NCBI GenBank assembly: GCA_016932045.1
Contig: JAFGDO010000032.1
Span: 85,599-127,611 of the forward strand
Origin: Candidatus Dojkabacteria bacterium
Lineage (GTDB): Bacteria; Patescibacteriota; Dojkabacteria; JAHIVN01
DNA: 42,013 nucleotides
Reading direction: 5' to 3'
Positions 1 to 8,759 of this stretch are shown here, one piece after another; position 1 is the first letter of the stretch, and every line of letters starts with the position of its first letter. Position numbers and translations under genes: made by a program. The notes below the pieces were generated by a model, which was given only the letters and a program-made list of their open reading frames with translations, ran no database searches and had not been told where the DNA came from.

Positions 1-604
1 AAGTATTGCAATGGTAAAAAATTTACTTTCTATTTCAAAGAACATAAAAAGTGATCCTATTTATCCGCAGGTAGAAAAGCACCTAAATTTTATAGTTCAA
101 CTCCTGAATGACACTACAACAAAAAATGACATCGCTGATGGAAACGTTGAAGTCAAGGTAACAAAGTGTGACCTTAAGACTGTCACTCAGTGTGTACTTG
201 AGGAACTTGACCCAATCAGAAAAGTTGCAGTTTGGAACATAAGTCCTCTGTACAAAACAAAACCTATACAAATTACTTCAGATATCATGTTATGCAAAAA
301 ACTTTTGAAGTACTCAATCAAAGGAGCATTGTACTTCTCGGCCGATGCTACTGTTAACCTTGCATTTGATGAAGATGAAAACTTGAAAAGACCAAGAATA
401 ATTATTACTGTTTCTTCAATGGCAAAAATCCCAAAAGGAGTAAATATACTTGAACCATTTTTTGCCGGAGAATTAGTTACTTTTCCCAAATATGCAGGAA
501 CCGGACTTGAATTTTCAAATGCGAATCTGTTAGCAAGTTATTTAGGCTTTGATTTTAATGCTGAAATACGCAATAATAGTTTAGTAGTAAAAATTATTTT
601 TTAG
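1..604 (+). CDS. Histidine-kinase-like protein, 3' part, degenerate ATPase
   Basis: The frame is open back to base 2 without a stop, so the ORF-track ATG at 11 is probably internal and the gene starts before the window. The visible residues look like the end of a sensor kinase: helical dimerisation-like segment, then an HATPase-like fold ending in IFEP-like NILEPFF and a G2-like GTGLEFSNANLLASYLG. Key kinase parts are missing. The N-box Asn region reads LLKYSIKGALYF, and no DxGxG G1 box is visible where SSMAKIPKG stands. This suggests a non-catalytic kinase-like protein; a very divergent active kinase is the alternative. The next gene starts 11 bases after the stop, so the two are probably co-transcribed. 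The histidine itself, if any, lies outside the window. Confidence 0.55.
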   Translation, partial: SIAMVKNLLSISKNIKSDPIYPQVEKHLNFIVQLLNDTTTKNDIADGNVEVKVTKCDLKTVTQCVLEELDPIRKVAVWNISPLYKTKPIQITSDIMLCKKLLKYSIKGALYFSADATVNLAFDEDENLKRPRIIITVSSMAKIPKGVNILEPFFAGELVTFPKYAGTGLEFSNANLLASYLGFDFNAEIRNNSLVVKIIF

Positions 605-615
605 TTTATAAGCAA

Positions 616-1080
616 ATGCCCCAAAATAATAATAAGAAGCCAAATAGTACAGCTAAATTATCTTTCTGGGATACTGTTAAAAAATCTTTTCGAACTGATG
701 GGTCCAAAAAAATGTTTCCATGGTTCCAGAGCGGACTCTTGCTTGTTGGTTTTGCTGCTGGTGTTTTAGTGACTTCGGGAGTAGATATCATTTCACGCCT
801 CGATTTAGAAGAGAATGATACAAAAGAGGAAGAATCCGAAAATCAAAAATGTATGGATAAGGGAGGAAGGTATGATGAGGATACTCAAAGTTGCATCATG
901 ACAACTGATGATAGAGGAGATGCATGTTCGAAAAATGAAGATTGCGAGGGATGGTGTCTAATTGGCGAAGATGCAACACTTGGTGCTCAAATGAATGGAT
1001 ATTGCAGCGACAACTTTAAGCCAAAAGGCTGCTTTAAGTATATAGACAACGGGAAAGTAAACTCGATCTGCATGCCATGA
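616..1080 (+). CDS. Single-pass membrane protein with Cys-rich outer domain
   Basis: I do not recognise a family. The 154-residue protein has a basic N-terminus (NNNKKPN, then KKSFRTDGSKK), one hydrophobic segment at about residues 36-58 (WFQSGLLLVGFAAGVLVTSG), an acidic linker (EENDTKEEESE) and a C-terminal domain with eight cysteines. The positive-inside rule puts the Cys-rich part outside the cell. The even cysteine count, and motifs such as DACSKNEDCEGWC, fit disulfide pairing. The gene follows the kinase-like gene by 11 bases and probably shares its transcript, so it could be an accessory to a surface-sensing protein. There is no Shine-Dalgarno sequence before the ATG. Confidence 0.6.
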   Translation: MPQNNNKKPNSTAKLSFWDTVKKSFRTDGSKKMFPWFQSGLLLVGFAAGVLVTSGVDIISRLDLEENDTKEEESENQKCMDKGGRYDEDTQSCIMTTDDRGDACSKNEDCEGWCLIGEDATLGAQMNGYCSDNFKPKGCFKYIDNGKVNSICMP

Positions 1081-1164
1081 CCAATTTAAAATTGAGAATG
1101 AATAATTAAGAATTGGAATTCTCCTTCATTCATTTTTAATTCTTAATTTTTAATTATTAATTGG
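1081..1164. terminator. AT-rich imperfect inverted repeat between convergent genes
   Basis: This 84-base element fills almost exactly the gap between two convergent stop codons (1080 and 1167). A perfect 11-base arm, AATTAAGAATT (1104-1114), pairs with AATTCTTAATT (1138-1148). The outermost bases CCAATT and AATTGG also pair. It could fold in RNA from either strand and act as a two-way terminator, but the stem is very AT-rich. It shares blocks with sequence at 10670-10708, so it may instead be a dispersed repeat. Confidence 0.4.
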
Positions 1165-1166
1165 TT

Positions 1167-2273
1167 TTATTGTTCTTGAGGTTTATCAAGAAGCATCGGT
1201 TCAATATCACTTTTTTCTCCTGAAATCTTCGTTATATCTTTATCTATCTTTTTAAACTCTTTATAGGAACTGTTGTATGAACTTACTGTAGTTCCAAGAT
1301 GTTTACCAAGCTTTAGCATATTCTCGTCGTATGTTTTTATGTGACCTTGCAGTTTAACAACATTCTTAATAATTTCCTGAACTTTTTCCTGAACCTTTAA
1401 GGTGTTCAGTGCCTGAAGAACAGTTTGCAGATATGCAAAAAAGGAATTCGGCGAAACTATGATTACCCTTTTTGAGAAAGCATACTCAATCAGATCTTTA
1501 GAATTTACTTCGTTTCCAACTTTATAAACTAGCAGGTTATAGTATATCCCCTCAGCCGGTATGAACATGAAGGCGAAGTCAACAGTTTTCTCGTCTGGAC
1601 GGATGTATTTACTTGTCTCGTCAATTCTTTCCTTCAGATCCTTTTTAAATTGTCTTATCAGTTTACCTCTTTTCTCTTTGTCTTTTTCCTTCTGAATTTT
1701 ATTGTAGTTTTCAAGTGAAAACTTAGCATCAATAGGGATTATCTTATCCTTTACAAAAATAGCGGCATCAACAATTTCTCCGTCATTAAATTTAAACTGC
1801 ATTTTGTACTGGGAAGGAGGAAGTAAATTCCCAAGTAAAGTTTCCAGAAAATACTCTCCAAGAATTCCCCTTTGTTTTGGATTTTTCAGAATATTCTCTA
1901 GGCTCTGCAACTGATCAGCAAAACCTACAACCTGTTTATTTGTCTCGTCAAGCTTAGTAAGTTTTTCTGTAACTTCTTTCACTATCCCAGCTGTAGTCTT
2001 GTTTATATCCTGTAGATTCCTACTCGATTGCGCAAATTGCTCCTGAAGAGTCTTATTTGACTCGCTCATCTGCTCCCTAAGTGTCTTGTTCTGCTCGCTC
2101 ATTCGATCGTTAAGTTCCCTTGTCAGTTCAGTGATCTGTTTTTGAAGAAGAACTATACTCTGATCCTGCGATTCGTCCCTTTTGAATGTATCAAGTTTTC
2201 GTACTATGAGGAAGAATCCAGTTAGTAAAACAAGACCAATAATAACTGTTATAGCAATAGACAATGCTTCCAT
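1167..2273 (-). CDS. rmuC: RmuC-family DNA recombination protein
   Basis: RmuC proteins are membrane-anchored, coiled-coil proteins with a nuclease-like domain. In E. coli rmuC limits recombination at inverted repeats; the biochemical activity is not well defined. I place the start at the ATG at 2273 (368 aa, MEALSIAITV) rather than the TTG at 2336 of the ORF track, because the ATG directly begins the membrane segment and a promoter lies just before it. Domains: TM helix at about 3-25, long coiled coil at about 30-125 with repeated EQNKTLREQMSESNKTLQEQ-type heptads, then the RmuC domain with RGILGEYFLETLLGNLLP and DKIIPIDAKFSLENY. Length is within the family range. It faces the Cys-rich gene and lies 78 bases downstream of a helical orphan on the same strand. 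Confidence 0.9.
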   Translation of the reverse strand: MEALSIAITVIIGLVLLTGFFLIVRKLDTFKRDESQDQSIVLLQKQITELTRELNDRMSEQNKTLREQMSESNKTLQEQFAQSSRNLQDINKTTAGIVKEVTEKLTKLDETNKQVVGFADQLQSLENILKNPKQRGILGEYFLETLLGNLLPPSQYKMQFKFNDGEIVDAAIFVKDKIIPIDAKFSLENYNKIQKEKDKEKRGKLIRQFKKDLKERIDETSKYIRPDEKTVDFAFMFIPAEGIYYNLLVYKVGNEVNSKDLIEYAFSKRVIIVSPNSFFAYLQTVLQALNTLKVQEKVQEIIKNVVKLQGHIKTYDENMLKLGKHLGTTVSSYNSSYKEFKKIDKDITKISGEKSDIEPMLLDKPQEQ

Positions 2274-2300
2274 TAAAATTTGTACAAACTTAGTTGTTTG

Positions 2301-2329
2301 ATTATAGTATATGAGAGAAGGGTAGTAAA
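2301..2329 (-). promoter_or_regulatory. Predicted sigma70-type promoter of rmuC
   Basis: On the minus strand a TTTACT box (2329-2324, 4/6 match to TTGACA) is followed after 17 bases by a perfect TATAAT (2306-2301). Transcription would start near 2294, giving a leader of about 20 bases before the ATG at 2273. This supports the shorter rmuC start. Confidence 0.5.
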
Positions 2330-2351
2330 TAAGCAAAAACTGATTATCCTT

Positions 2352-2972
2352 TTAATGAATTGGTTCTTCCTCAAGTTTTCTGTTCAAGGAAGGTTCTCTC
2401 CTACGAGCCTCAGCTTCTAGCATTTTTGCAAGTATTGTATTCGCCAGCACATTTGTTATGACCTCGGCCGGGACTCGAAGAGTATCTGTTAAAATAACTG
2501 AAGCTTGAAGTCTTTCAAATATTCTGTCATGGAGCTCCTGTTCATCAGATCTTAGGATAGTGAGAACCGCCTTTGCAACCTTTTCTCTTGCATCTTTAGC
2601 AAGTCTCTCTAAGTCCGGCTCTTTAGACAAAGCAAGAGCGACTACCTCTTTAAAGTTTCCTAGTAGCATATCTAAGGGTCTTGCAACAAATAATCTCATG
2701 CTCTCAGTACCAATATTTCTTACTGGCTCGAAAGTAAGTGTAGGATACATCCATAAATGCTTAGCAAAATCATAAAGATCAATTGCAGATACCTCCTTGT
2801 CCATCATAAGCCTTATGACGTATCTATGTGCAAGTGGGATTGGACTCTCCCCCTCCTGCATTGTTGTTATGTACGCCTCCTGAGCTCCTGCAACTCTCTC
2901 TCGAACAGCTTCATCTATTCCCGTCATATGTTCTCTGATTTCGGCTGGATCAACAATCTCTCGTTCTTCCAT
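2352..2972 (-). CDS. Helical cytoplasmic protein of unknown function
   Basis: I do not recognise this 206-residue protein. It begins MEEREIVDPAEIREHMTG and is rich in Glu, Arg, Ala and Leu, with no membrane segment, signal peptide or metal-binding motif. Most of it looks alpha-helical, with amphipathic stretches such as LERLAKDAREKVAKAVLTIL and an acidic/basic tail. The codon use looks normal and the frame is open over its whole length, so it is very likely a real gene. It precedes rmuC on the same strand with 78 bases between, but rmuC has its own promoter. The start has no Shine-Dalgarno sequence. Confidence 0.7.
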   Translation of the reverse strand: MEEREIVDPAEIREHMTGIDEAVRERVAGAQEAYITTMQEGESPIPLAHRYVIRLMMDKEVSAIDLYDFAKHLWMYPTLTFEPVRNIGTESMRLFVARPLDMLLGNFKEVVALALSKEPDLERLAKDAREKVAKAVLTILRSDEQELHDRIFERLQASVILTDTLRVPAEVITNVLANTILAKMLEAEARRREPSLNRKLEEEPIH

Positions 2973-3081
2973 TTAGGTCTGTTTAACAATTTGAAATTAA
3001 TTTAATATAACACAATATTGATCTGTTATAAAAGAAGCATTGCTTTGAAAATTTATCCTTTAACTTTTTTAAATAATTTAA

Positions 3082-3093
3082 TATCATATAAAT
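3082..3093 (+). promoter_or_regulatory. Possible leaderless -10 box (TATCAT) before the 158-aa gene
   Basis: TATCAT (3082-3087) is followed by exactly six bases and then the ATG at 3094, the spacing expected if transcription starts on the A of ATG. A TTGAAA at 3045-3050 is too far away to be its -35. In such AT-rich DNA this match could be chance. Confidence 0.25.
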
Positions 3094-3570
3094 ATGGACA
3101 ACCAGACAACCTACTTCCAAAACTACCATGATTTACTCATAAAGCTTACTACTGCTTTCTCAGATCTTCAACCAGAAGAGCTCAGGGATATATTGTTCTT
3201 TCTGAAAGACTTCGAAAATAACAATAAGATTCCCAATGATATAGTGATATATGCTTCTACACTACCCATCGAAGGACTAGAAGTGACATCTGAAGACAAA
3301 GTCTCCCAAATCCTAGTAGGAGGAATTGAAAAATACATTGATCTTAAGTACCCCAAAAAAAGTCTACCACCTGTTGTTGTATTAAAAGGAGGGGTGAGAA
3401 ATATCATCATCTATGGAGAAATCTTTGCAATGGAAGCTTTCATTCGAAAAACTCCAGTCAAAGCAATCGTTCTTGATCTTGAAGAAAGGGATGTGTTTGA
3501 AGTATTCGAACTAAATGAAATGACACCTAAATTCCTTGTACCGCTTGTTAAGGAAATATTGGAAACATAA
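3094..3570 (+). CDS. Small protein with possible ParB/sulfiredoxin-like fold
   Basis: No family is recognised with certainty. The 158-residue protein has a helical N-terminal half (about 1-45). Its second half runs as KKSLPPVVVLKGG, then IIIYGEIFAMEAFIRKTPVKAIVLDL. That order (substrate strand with PPVVV, a G-x-x-x-A-EA helix, then VKAIVLDL) resembles the ParB N-terminal/sulfiredoxin fold, where the equivalent motif is usually GxHRxxAA. Here the His-Arg pair is replaced by GEIFAMEA, so any CTP- or ATP-dependent activity of that fold is doubtful. The gene stands alone between divergent and same-strand neighbours, 175 bases before dnaJ. Confidence 0.6.
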   Translation: MDNQTTYFQNYHDLLIKLTTAFSDLQPEELRDILFFLKDFENNNKIPNDIVIYASTLPIEGLEVTSEDKVSQILVGGIEKYIDLKYPKKSLPPVVVLKGGVRNIIIYGEIFAMEAFIRKTPVKAIVLDLEERDVFEVFELNEMTPKFLVPLVKEILET

Positions 3571-3682
3571 AAGTAAGTAGCTTTCCATTCATTCGTTGCT
3601 ATTCGCCTTTTGCCATTCGCTCGTCTTCATTAGACCACTTGATCATCCAACCATCTACCATGTAGCGATATAGCATCTTAGC

Positions 3683-3710
3683 TTGTCCTTCCCCCCCTCT
3701 ATGTTATAAT
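3683..3710 (+). promoter_or_regulatory. Predicted promoter of dnaJ with extended -10
   Basis: TGTTATAAT (TG at 3702-3703, TATAAT at 3705-3710) is a perfect extended -10. A weak -35, TTGTCC, lies at 3683-3688, 16 bases upstream. The start point near 3717 gives a leader of about 29 bases. I see no CIRCE inverted repeat, so HrcA control is not indicated here. Confidence 0.5.
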
Positions 3711-3745
3711 AACTGGCAGTTTACTTAGTTAATTGCCAACAAAGA

Positions 3746-4882
3746 ATGTCAGACAAAAGAGATTACTACGAAGTTTTGGGTGTAAGTAAAGACGCTTCAA
3801 AACAAGAGATAAAAAAAGCATATAGACAGCTTGCAAAAAAATATCATCCTGATGTAAACAAAGCTTCAGATGCAGAGGAGAAGTTTAAGGAAGTGCAAGA
3901 AGCTTATGACGTACTCAATGATGATCAGAAAAGAGCTGCTTATGATCAGTATGGACATGCAGGCACAAGCGGTTTCGGCACAGGATTTGAGGGCTTTCAA
4001 GGATCCTCAGACTTTTCTGGAGCAGACTTTTCCGGATTTGGAGATTTTGCCGACATTGGAAGCATATTTGACTCATTTTTCGGAGGAGCTTTTGGAAGAG
4101 AGAGGAGAACACAGCGTTCAACAAGGGGCTCAGATATACAAGTTAAGCTGATTCTTGATTTTGAAGAAGCAGTTTTCGGTAAAGAAGAAAAAGTAAAATA
4201 CAGAAGACAAGCACAATGCAAAGACTGTAACGGATCGGGCGCTAAAGGTGGAACCAGCATGGAAACTTGCAAGCAGTGCAATGGACAGGGCAGGGTAACG
4301 AGAGTTCAAAGGAGTTTCATCGGAACTATCCAAACCACGAGTGTATGTCCAGCGTGTCAAGGGAAGGGGCAAGTAATTAAAGAAAAGTGTCAGTCGTGCG
4401 ATGGGCATGGTCACATTACGAAAGAGGAAACCGTAAAACTCAAAATCCCTCAAGGAACACCTGATGGCTTGATTCTGCGTTTTAGACAAAAGGGGAACGC
4501 AGGGATAAACGGCGGCGATTATGGAGACCTTTATGTTCAAATCGAAGTGAAACCCCACAAGTTCTTTGAACGACGAGGAGATGATATATACCTCGAACGA
4601 GAGATAGACGTTGTAACGGCTGTACTCGGAGGAGAAATTAAGGTTCCAACTTTACACGGAGACGTCAATATAAAAGTAAAGGCCGGAACTCAACCTGGAA
4701 CAATACTCCGTCTCTCCGGAAAGGGCGCCCCAAAACTTAGAGGAAGTGGGAACGGGAATGAATATATCCAACTGAAGATTGTAGTACCAAAGAGACTTAC
4801 AAAAGAGCAACGGAAACTTTGGGAGGATCTGGGCAAAACAAAGAATTCTAAGGGAGGAATATTTTCGGGTTTATTCAGCTAG
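3746..4882 (+). CDS. dnaJ: Chaperone protein DnaJ (type I Hsp40)
   Basis: DnaJ stimulates the ATPase of DnaK and delivers unfolded client proteins to it in the cytoplasm. All type I parts are present in 378 residues: J domain (1-70) with the HPD motif at 34-36, Gly/Phe-rich linker (about 71-118), and a zinc-finger domain with four CxxCxGxG-type repeats starting at Cys158, 175, 201 and 215. The last repeat reads CQSCDGHG. The C-terminal substrate-binding domains end in a [14 protein letters not shown]-type helix. Neither dnaK nor grpE is adjacent. The 3' end overlaps the convergent histidine-kinase gene by 8 bases. A good extended -10 promoter lies upstream; the ATG has no Shine-Dalgarno sequence. 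Confidence 0.97.
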   Translation: MSDKRDYYEVLGVSKDASKQEIKKAYRQLAKKYHPDVNKASDAEEKFKEVQEAYDVLNDDQKRAAYDQYGHAGTSGFGTGFEGFQGSSDFSGADFSGFGDFADIGSIFDSFFGGAFGRERRTQRSTRGSDIQVKLILDFEEAVFGKEEKVKYRRQAQCKDCNGSGAKGGTSMETCKQCNGQGRVTRVQRSFIGTIQTTSVCPACQGKGQVIKEKCQSCDGHGHITKEETVKLKIPQGTPDGLILRFRQKGNAGINGGDYGDLYVQIEVKPHKFFERRGDDIYLEREIDVVTAVLGGEIKVPTLHGDVNIKVKAGTQPGTILRLSGKGAPKLRGSGNGNEYIQLKIVVPKRLTKEQRKLWEDLGKTKNSKGGIFSGLFS

Positions 4883-7247
4883 ATGAAGATTCATTTATAG
4901 AATCCTCTTTGCTGAGACCCAATTTTGAAAAAACCTCTTTTTCACCTCTTTTTGAAAAAATTGGATTTAGAAGGTTTTCCTTTGTTATTTTATGTTTAAT
5001 AGGTAATGTAAAAAAGAATGTGCTTCCCTTGCCCACATTGCTTTTCACGTTAATCTCGCCTCCGTGCAGTTTAACAATACCTTTCACAAGATAAAGTCCA
5101 AGTCCGGTACCACCCGGACGAACTATCTGAGCCATACGCTTTTTCTGAGTCGTGTAATTCCGAATTCTTCCAAATTTTGTAAATAATTTCTTCTTATCTC
5201 CTACGGGAATACCCACACCGGTATCTTTCACATAAACCGTTACAGTTTCTTTCTTCGCATCAGTCCCGCACCAGAGCTCTATATTCCCTTCGTGTGTGTA
5301 CTTTATAGCATTTGAAATAAGATTATCAACCACTTCAGCGATTCTCGTTCTATCAGCCTCTATCGGAGGAATTAGTTTCCTTGTCTGTCTATAAAGCAAC
5401 TTCAGCTTCTTCTCTTCTGCCCTTTCCCTATTTTCTTTTACAACTTGTTTTACAAGTTCAACCATGGAGAACTTTGAAGGATCAAGCTGCATTTGGCCCC
5501 CTTCTATTTTAGTTGCTCCTAAAAACGTATTTATCAATTTAATTTCCCTATCGATTGCCTCATCTGCCGTATCAATATATTTTACAGTTTTCTGTTTTGT
5601 AAGTTTGCGCATTCTAATCAGCATCTTCATATAACCAAGTGCATTTTTCACAATGCTTGACGGAGTTCTGAGCTCATGTCCGACAATATCCATCATATCT
5701 CTCTCCCGCTGTGAAGCCATTTTCAAAGCTTTGTTTTTTCTTTCAAGAAGCTTCGCCTTTCTTTCAAGTTCCTTTGTAGCTTTATCAACTTTTCTCTCAA
5801 GATTCTTGGCAAAATCCTCAACTTGCTCATAGAGCAGAGAACGACCAATAGCAACTGATGCATTTGCAACAATGGATTCGATGAAATTTACATCCTGAAC
5901 AGTAAATGCCGATTCATCTTGCTTTTCGCCAAGTAAAAGTATTCCATTCAGATGAACCTTGCGATTTAAAGGAAAAATAGCTGCAACCTTATTTTTTTTC
6001 ATAAATTTCATAATGCGTTTTAATCTCTCTTTTAACTTCCCTGTTAGGTTAATTTCCAAAACCTCTATTTCTTCTCTGATGATAGGATAGCTAGCCCCAA
6101 AGTCGTCCCAATAGTAGATAATTTCCAGAAGATCTCGGATGCCTCTCCCCAATTTAAGGTCTCTGATTCTTCTAAAAAGAACTTTGCGATTATTTAGGTC
6201 AATAATTATGATACCCGAACCTTCCGGCCGAATGGTTGAATGAAAGATGCTCAGTATATTTGTAACAACTTTGCTTGTATCAAGTTCTGAACTCAGTTTG
6301 TGAATGAGCTTTTCTTTTTCTTCGGAAGGATCAAAGCCGGGATTGATTATTTTGGCATTTATAAATTTACTCAGCTCTGTATTTGCAAAAAGCAGGAAAT
6401 AAATAAAGAGCATGGCTATAAAAAAGCCTGTTATTATGGCTCCTGTTGAGAAAATGCTGCCCCAAACGCTAGTTTGAATAAAGAAAATTGCATAAAAAGC
6501 AATAAAGGGAATAAGGGCAATAAAAGTAATGTAAACAGTACGACCTATAATCATTCGCACTCTTAGAAACCTATAGCGAAGTATGGAGTAATAGGTAAAA
6601 AATAAAAATGCAATCAGACTTAATGGCCCTAAATACCTAATCTCTGGAAATTCTAAAATAGGCAAAAATAAATTCGTCGCTAGAGATGCTACAATTGATA
6701 TTAATGATCCTATTAAGATAAATCGAATTTGTGTCTTTATAACACGATTTTCTTCTTTAGTATAAGTGTTATAAAAAAGATATAAAGAATAGACAAAATA
6801 AATAAAAATAAAAAGAGCAAACGGTTGATATAAAACTCCATTTTCTGATCTTAGCGAGGAATCATCAATAACAACTACTTCCCTTACTACTAGAGGAGAA
6901 AGAGTTCCCAATGAAAGGAGACAAAAGAAAGTTTTCCATATATATGAGATAAATCTGCCTATTCTCGTTGTCGTTTTTCTAAATGATCTTACAAAATCCT
7001 CAAAGAATAAAGCAATTAATGCCGAAGCAAAAAAAGAAATCCTAGATGCCCATAAGCTTATAAAGATATTTCTGAAGAAGATGTCGGTTATCAGAATAGA
7101 TAATACCCATATAACTACACCTATATTTGTTAAAACAAATAGGACCCGCTTCTTTCTCTCTCTCTTCCCTCCAGCTCTCAGAAGTTGCAAGATTATAAAG
7201 ATATTTGAGAAAAGAATAATTGTAAGTATTATAACTTCTAAAGTCAT
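4875..7247 (-). CDS. Orphan 7TM-GAF sensor histidine kinase
   Basis: This sensor kinase senses through its membrane domain and autophosphorylates on His. I use the ATG at 7247 (790 aa, [10 protein letters not shown]), one base after the stop of the upstream gene (TAA-T-ATG), rather than the overlapping ATG at 7283. Domains in ORF-track numbering: 7TM-type sensor region (about 14-300), GAF-like domain (about 325-485), coiled-coil linker (485-530), HisKA with H536 in GHELRT, then HATPase with N-box [15 protein letters not shown]1 DTGVGIP and G2 [12 protein letters not shown]. All catalytic motifs are intact. No response regulator is nearby. The upstream partner is a glycosyltransferase and translation is probably coupled, so the kinase may sense or control cell-surface glycans; that role is inference. 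Confidence 0.93.
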   Translation of the reverse strand: MTLEVIILTIILFSNIFIILQLLRAGGKRERKKRVLFVLTNIGVVIWVLSILITDIFFRNIFISLWASRISFFASALIALFFEDFVRSFRKTTTRIGRFISYIWKTFFCLLSLGTLSPLVVREVVVIDDSSLRSENGVLYQPFALFIFIYFVYSLYLFYNTYTKEENRVIKTQIRFILIGSLISIVASLATNLFLPILEFPEIRYLGPLSLIAFLFFTYYSILRYRFLRVRMIIGRTVYITFIALIPFIAFYAIFFIQTSVWGSIFSTGAIITGFFIAMLFIYFLLFANTELSKFINAKIINPGFDPSEEKEKLIHKLSSELDTSKVVTNILSIFHSTIRPEGSGIIIIDLNNRKVLFRRIRDLKLGRGIRDLLEIIYYWDDFGASYPIIREEIEVLEINLTGKLKERLKRIMKFMKKNKVAAIFPLNRKVHLNGILLLGEKQDESAFTVQDVNFIESIVANASVAIGRSLLYEQVEDFAKNLERKVDKATKELERKAKLLERKNKALKMASQRERDMMDIVGHELRTPSSIVKNALGYMKMLIRMRKLTKQKTVKYIDTADEAIDREIKLINTFLGATKIEGGQMQLDPSKFSMVELVKQVVKENRERAEEKKLKLLYRQTRKLIPPIEADRTRIAEVVDNLISNAIKYTHEGNIELWCGTDAKKETVTVYVKDTGVGIPVGDKKKLFTKFGRIRNYTTQKKRMAQIVRPGGTGLGLYLVKGIVKLHGGEINVKSNVGKGSTFFFTLPIKHKITKENLLNPIFSKRGEKEVFSKLGLSKEDSINESSSS

Positions 7248-7248
7248 A

Positions 7249-8514
7249 TTACTGTGCGTAACTCTCAACAAGATCCGCTGCATTTCCTGCAGGATCTTTA
7301 TAACTTTTTAATTTTTTAGCAATTGCTTTTGCCTTTTTTGTATAATAAGATTTATTTAGGATTTCTTCAATACTTGCGATTATATTTTGGGGGGTGTCAG
7401 CTTGCATAATATTAAAATTTTCTCTCCTGGAAAAACCAAGTATGCTGACTTTATTCGCATTTATTCCCATATGCATTTCTTCAAGCCTATTCGCAAAATA
7501 GGCCTGATCTATTGTTATCGGAAATGTAACTTGTGGTTTACCAAAAATTAGCCCTTGCATCATGGTACCTTGCGCTCCACTATTTACAATGACATCAGCG
7601 TATTTGCATACTTTTAGCCCTGGAACAAAATTTCTGATAATCATATCCCTATTATCATGTGGGAATTCTTCCCTTTTGAAATTACCTCCTAAGGCTACAA
7701 CCTTTTTATAGTGAGTCTTTAAGAAAAGTTCTAGTACTCGTTTGTAAATATTTCTCTCAAAAATACTTGTACCAAAGCACAAGTATATCATTTTATTGTT
7801 TCCTTTAAATTTTCTAAGCTTTTCATCTGTCAGATCCGTTTTCATTCTCTCAAATCCTTGCCAGAACAAAGGCCCAATAAAGTGTGTGTCCTTTCGCTCT
7901 TTTCTAAGTGGCTCAAAGCTTTCATCACCTGGAATAAGTACTGACATAGGTTTATACAGTTCGGCTCTAGATTTTATATCAGTACTTAATCCTAGTTTCT
8001 TATATATATCTAGTACCTCACTCAAATAAAGTTGAATAAATTTCCTTTCAAAAATTGGTCTTAAAACTAATCTTAGAATCTTATGAGTCAGTATATCTTT
8101 TGCCAAACATACCCCCATTAACCCTTTTGATTCCGGTAAATATTGAGTATTGATAATTGCTACGACAGGTATCTTAGTAGCATGGTAAGTATGTGGCCCT
8201 AATAATCCGGATGCAGTAACTACTATATTTGGTTGTATCTCTTCTGTTGCCTCTATCTCAGCCCTAAACCAATTCAGGAATTTATCTTTATGAGCTTTTA
8301 AGTAATTAATTGACTGGTCTTTTGGATCATTTAGGTTTATATCGTCGTAGGACTTTACAACAGGATACCCTTGTCTTTCTATCATCCCCTTTGCACTACG
8401 ACCAGAAGTGAAGTAAATCTTATGACCTCTTTTCTTCAAAACTTCTGCTATAGCAAAGCATCTAATAACATGTGTAACCGAACTTCCAGTGAGCGGAGTA
8501 AATAATATTTTCAT
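7249..8514 (-). CDS. Family 1 (UGT/MGT-like) glycosyltransferase
   Basis: The 421-residue protein looks like a GT-B-fold glycosyltransferase of the MGT/UGT type, which moves a sugar from a nucleotide donor to a small acceptor or lipid. The N-terminal half starts KILFTPLTGSSVTHVIRCFA, the usual first strand and helix. The C-terminal half carries a donor-binding region: FVPGLKVCKYADVIVNSGAQGTMMQGLIFGKPQVTFP-like order, with DQAYFANRLEE just after, matching the UGT signature HxGxGTxxEa...P...DQ..NA. The usual His is replaced by Asn (NSGAQGT). The start at 8514 has no Shine-Dalgarno sequence. Its stop lies one base before the histidine-kinase start, so the two form a coupled pair. The acceptor is unknown. 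Confidence 0.8.
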   Translation of the reverse strand: MKILFTPLTGSSVTHVIRCFAIAEVLKKRGHKIYFTSGRSAKGMIERQGYPVVKSYDDINLNDPKDQSINYLKAHKDKFLNWFRAEIEATEEIQPNIVVTASGLLGPHTYHATKIPVVAIINTQYLPESKGLMGVCLAKDILTHKILRLVLRPIFERKFIQLYLSEVLDIYKKLGLSTDIKSRAELYKPMSVLIPGDESFEPLRKERKDTHFIGPLFWQGFERMKTDLTDEKLRKFKGNNKMIYLCFGTSIFERNIYKRVLELFLKTHYKKVVALGGNFKREEFPHDNRDMIIRNFVPGLKVCKYADVIVNSGAQGTMMQGLIFGKPQVTFPITIDQAYFANRLEEMHMGINANKVSILGFSRRENFNIMQADTPQNIIASIEEILNKSYYTKKAKAIAKKLKSYKDPAGNAADLVESYAQ

Positions 8515-8759
8515 ATTTATGCTGTATAAATTAAATGTTAACTTGTCACACTTGTATAATATTTATCAGTCAGACTCTTAGCCATTTAACATTTTCCCAC
8601 TCTTTCCCCTATACTCTCTTCCTCAATTGCATGCGCTATAAAACCAAAACAGTAAAAGATCTCGTATCTTGTTTTCCCGCTTCAACTTTTAACCTGAATT
8701 ATATCTGTATATTTTACCGAATCCACATGTGTGCATAATCGATGAGTATAACATTCTGT
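8515..8759. other. Intergenic region upstream of the GT1-kinase pair
   Basis: This 245-base gap separates two minus-strand units. It probably contains the promoter for the glycosyltransferase-kinase pair: on the minus strand TATACA lies eight bases before the ATG, with GTGACA upstream at a short 15-base spacing. The 67-codon plus-strand ORF inside it has no recognisable content and I do not call it. Confidence 0.3.

Noticed and set aside
2757-3005. 82-codon plus-strand ORF
   Set aside because: It lies mostly antisense to the helical orphan gene and has a Cys/His/Trp-rich shadow-like composition.
3571-3745. ATTCG-rich stretch (CATTCGTTGCTATTCGCC) before dnaJ as a regulatory repeat
   Set aside because: The units are irregular, not palindromic and not CIRCE-like; only the extended -10 box after it can be supported.
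4130-4558. 142-codon minus-strand ORF within dnaJ
   Set aside because: It is fully antisense to the conserved zinc-finger and C-terminal coding part of dnaJ.
7248-7283. Upstream ATG at 7283 as the start of the histidine kinase
   Set aside because: It would overlap the preceding gene by 35 bases and add polar residues before the first membrane helix; the ATG at 7247 directly after the stop fits better.
8535-8738. 67-codon plus-strand ORF upstream of the GT1 gene
   Set aside because: It sits in the promoter region of minus-strand genes, and has an unusual composition and no recognisable features.
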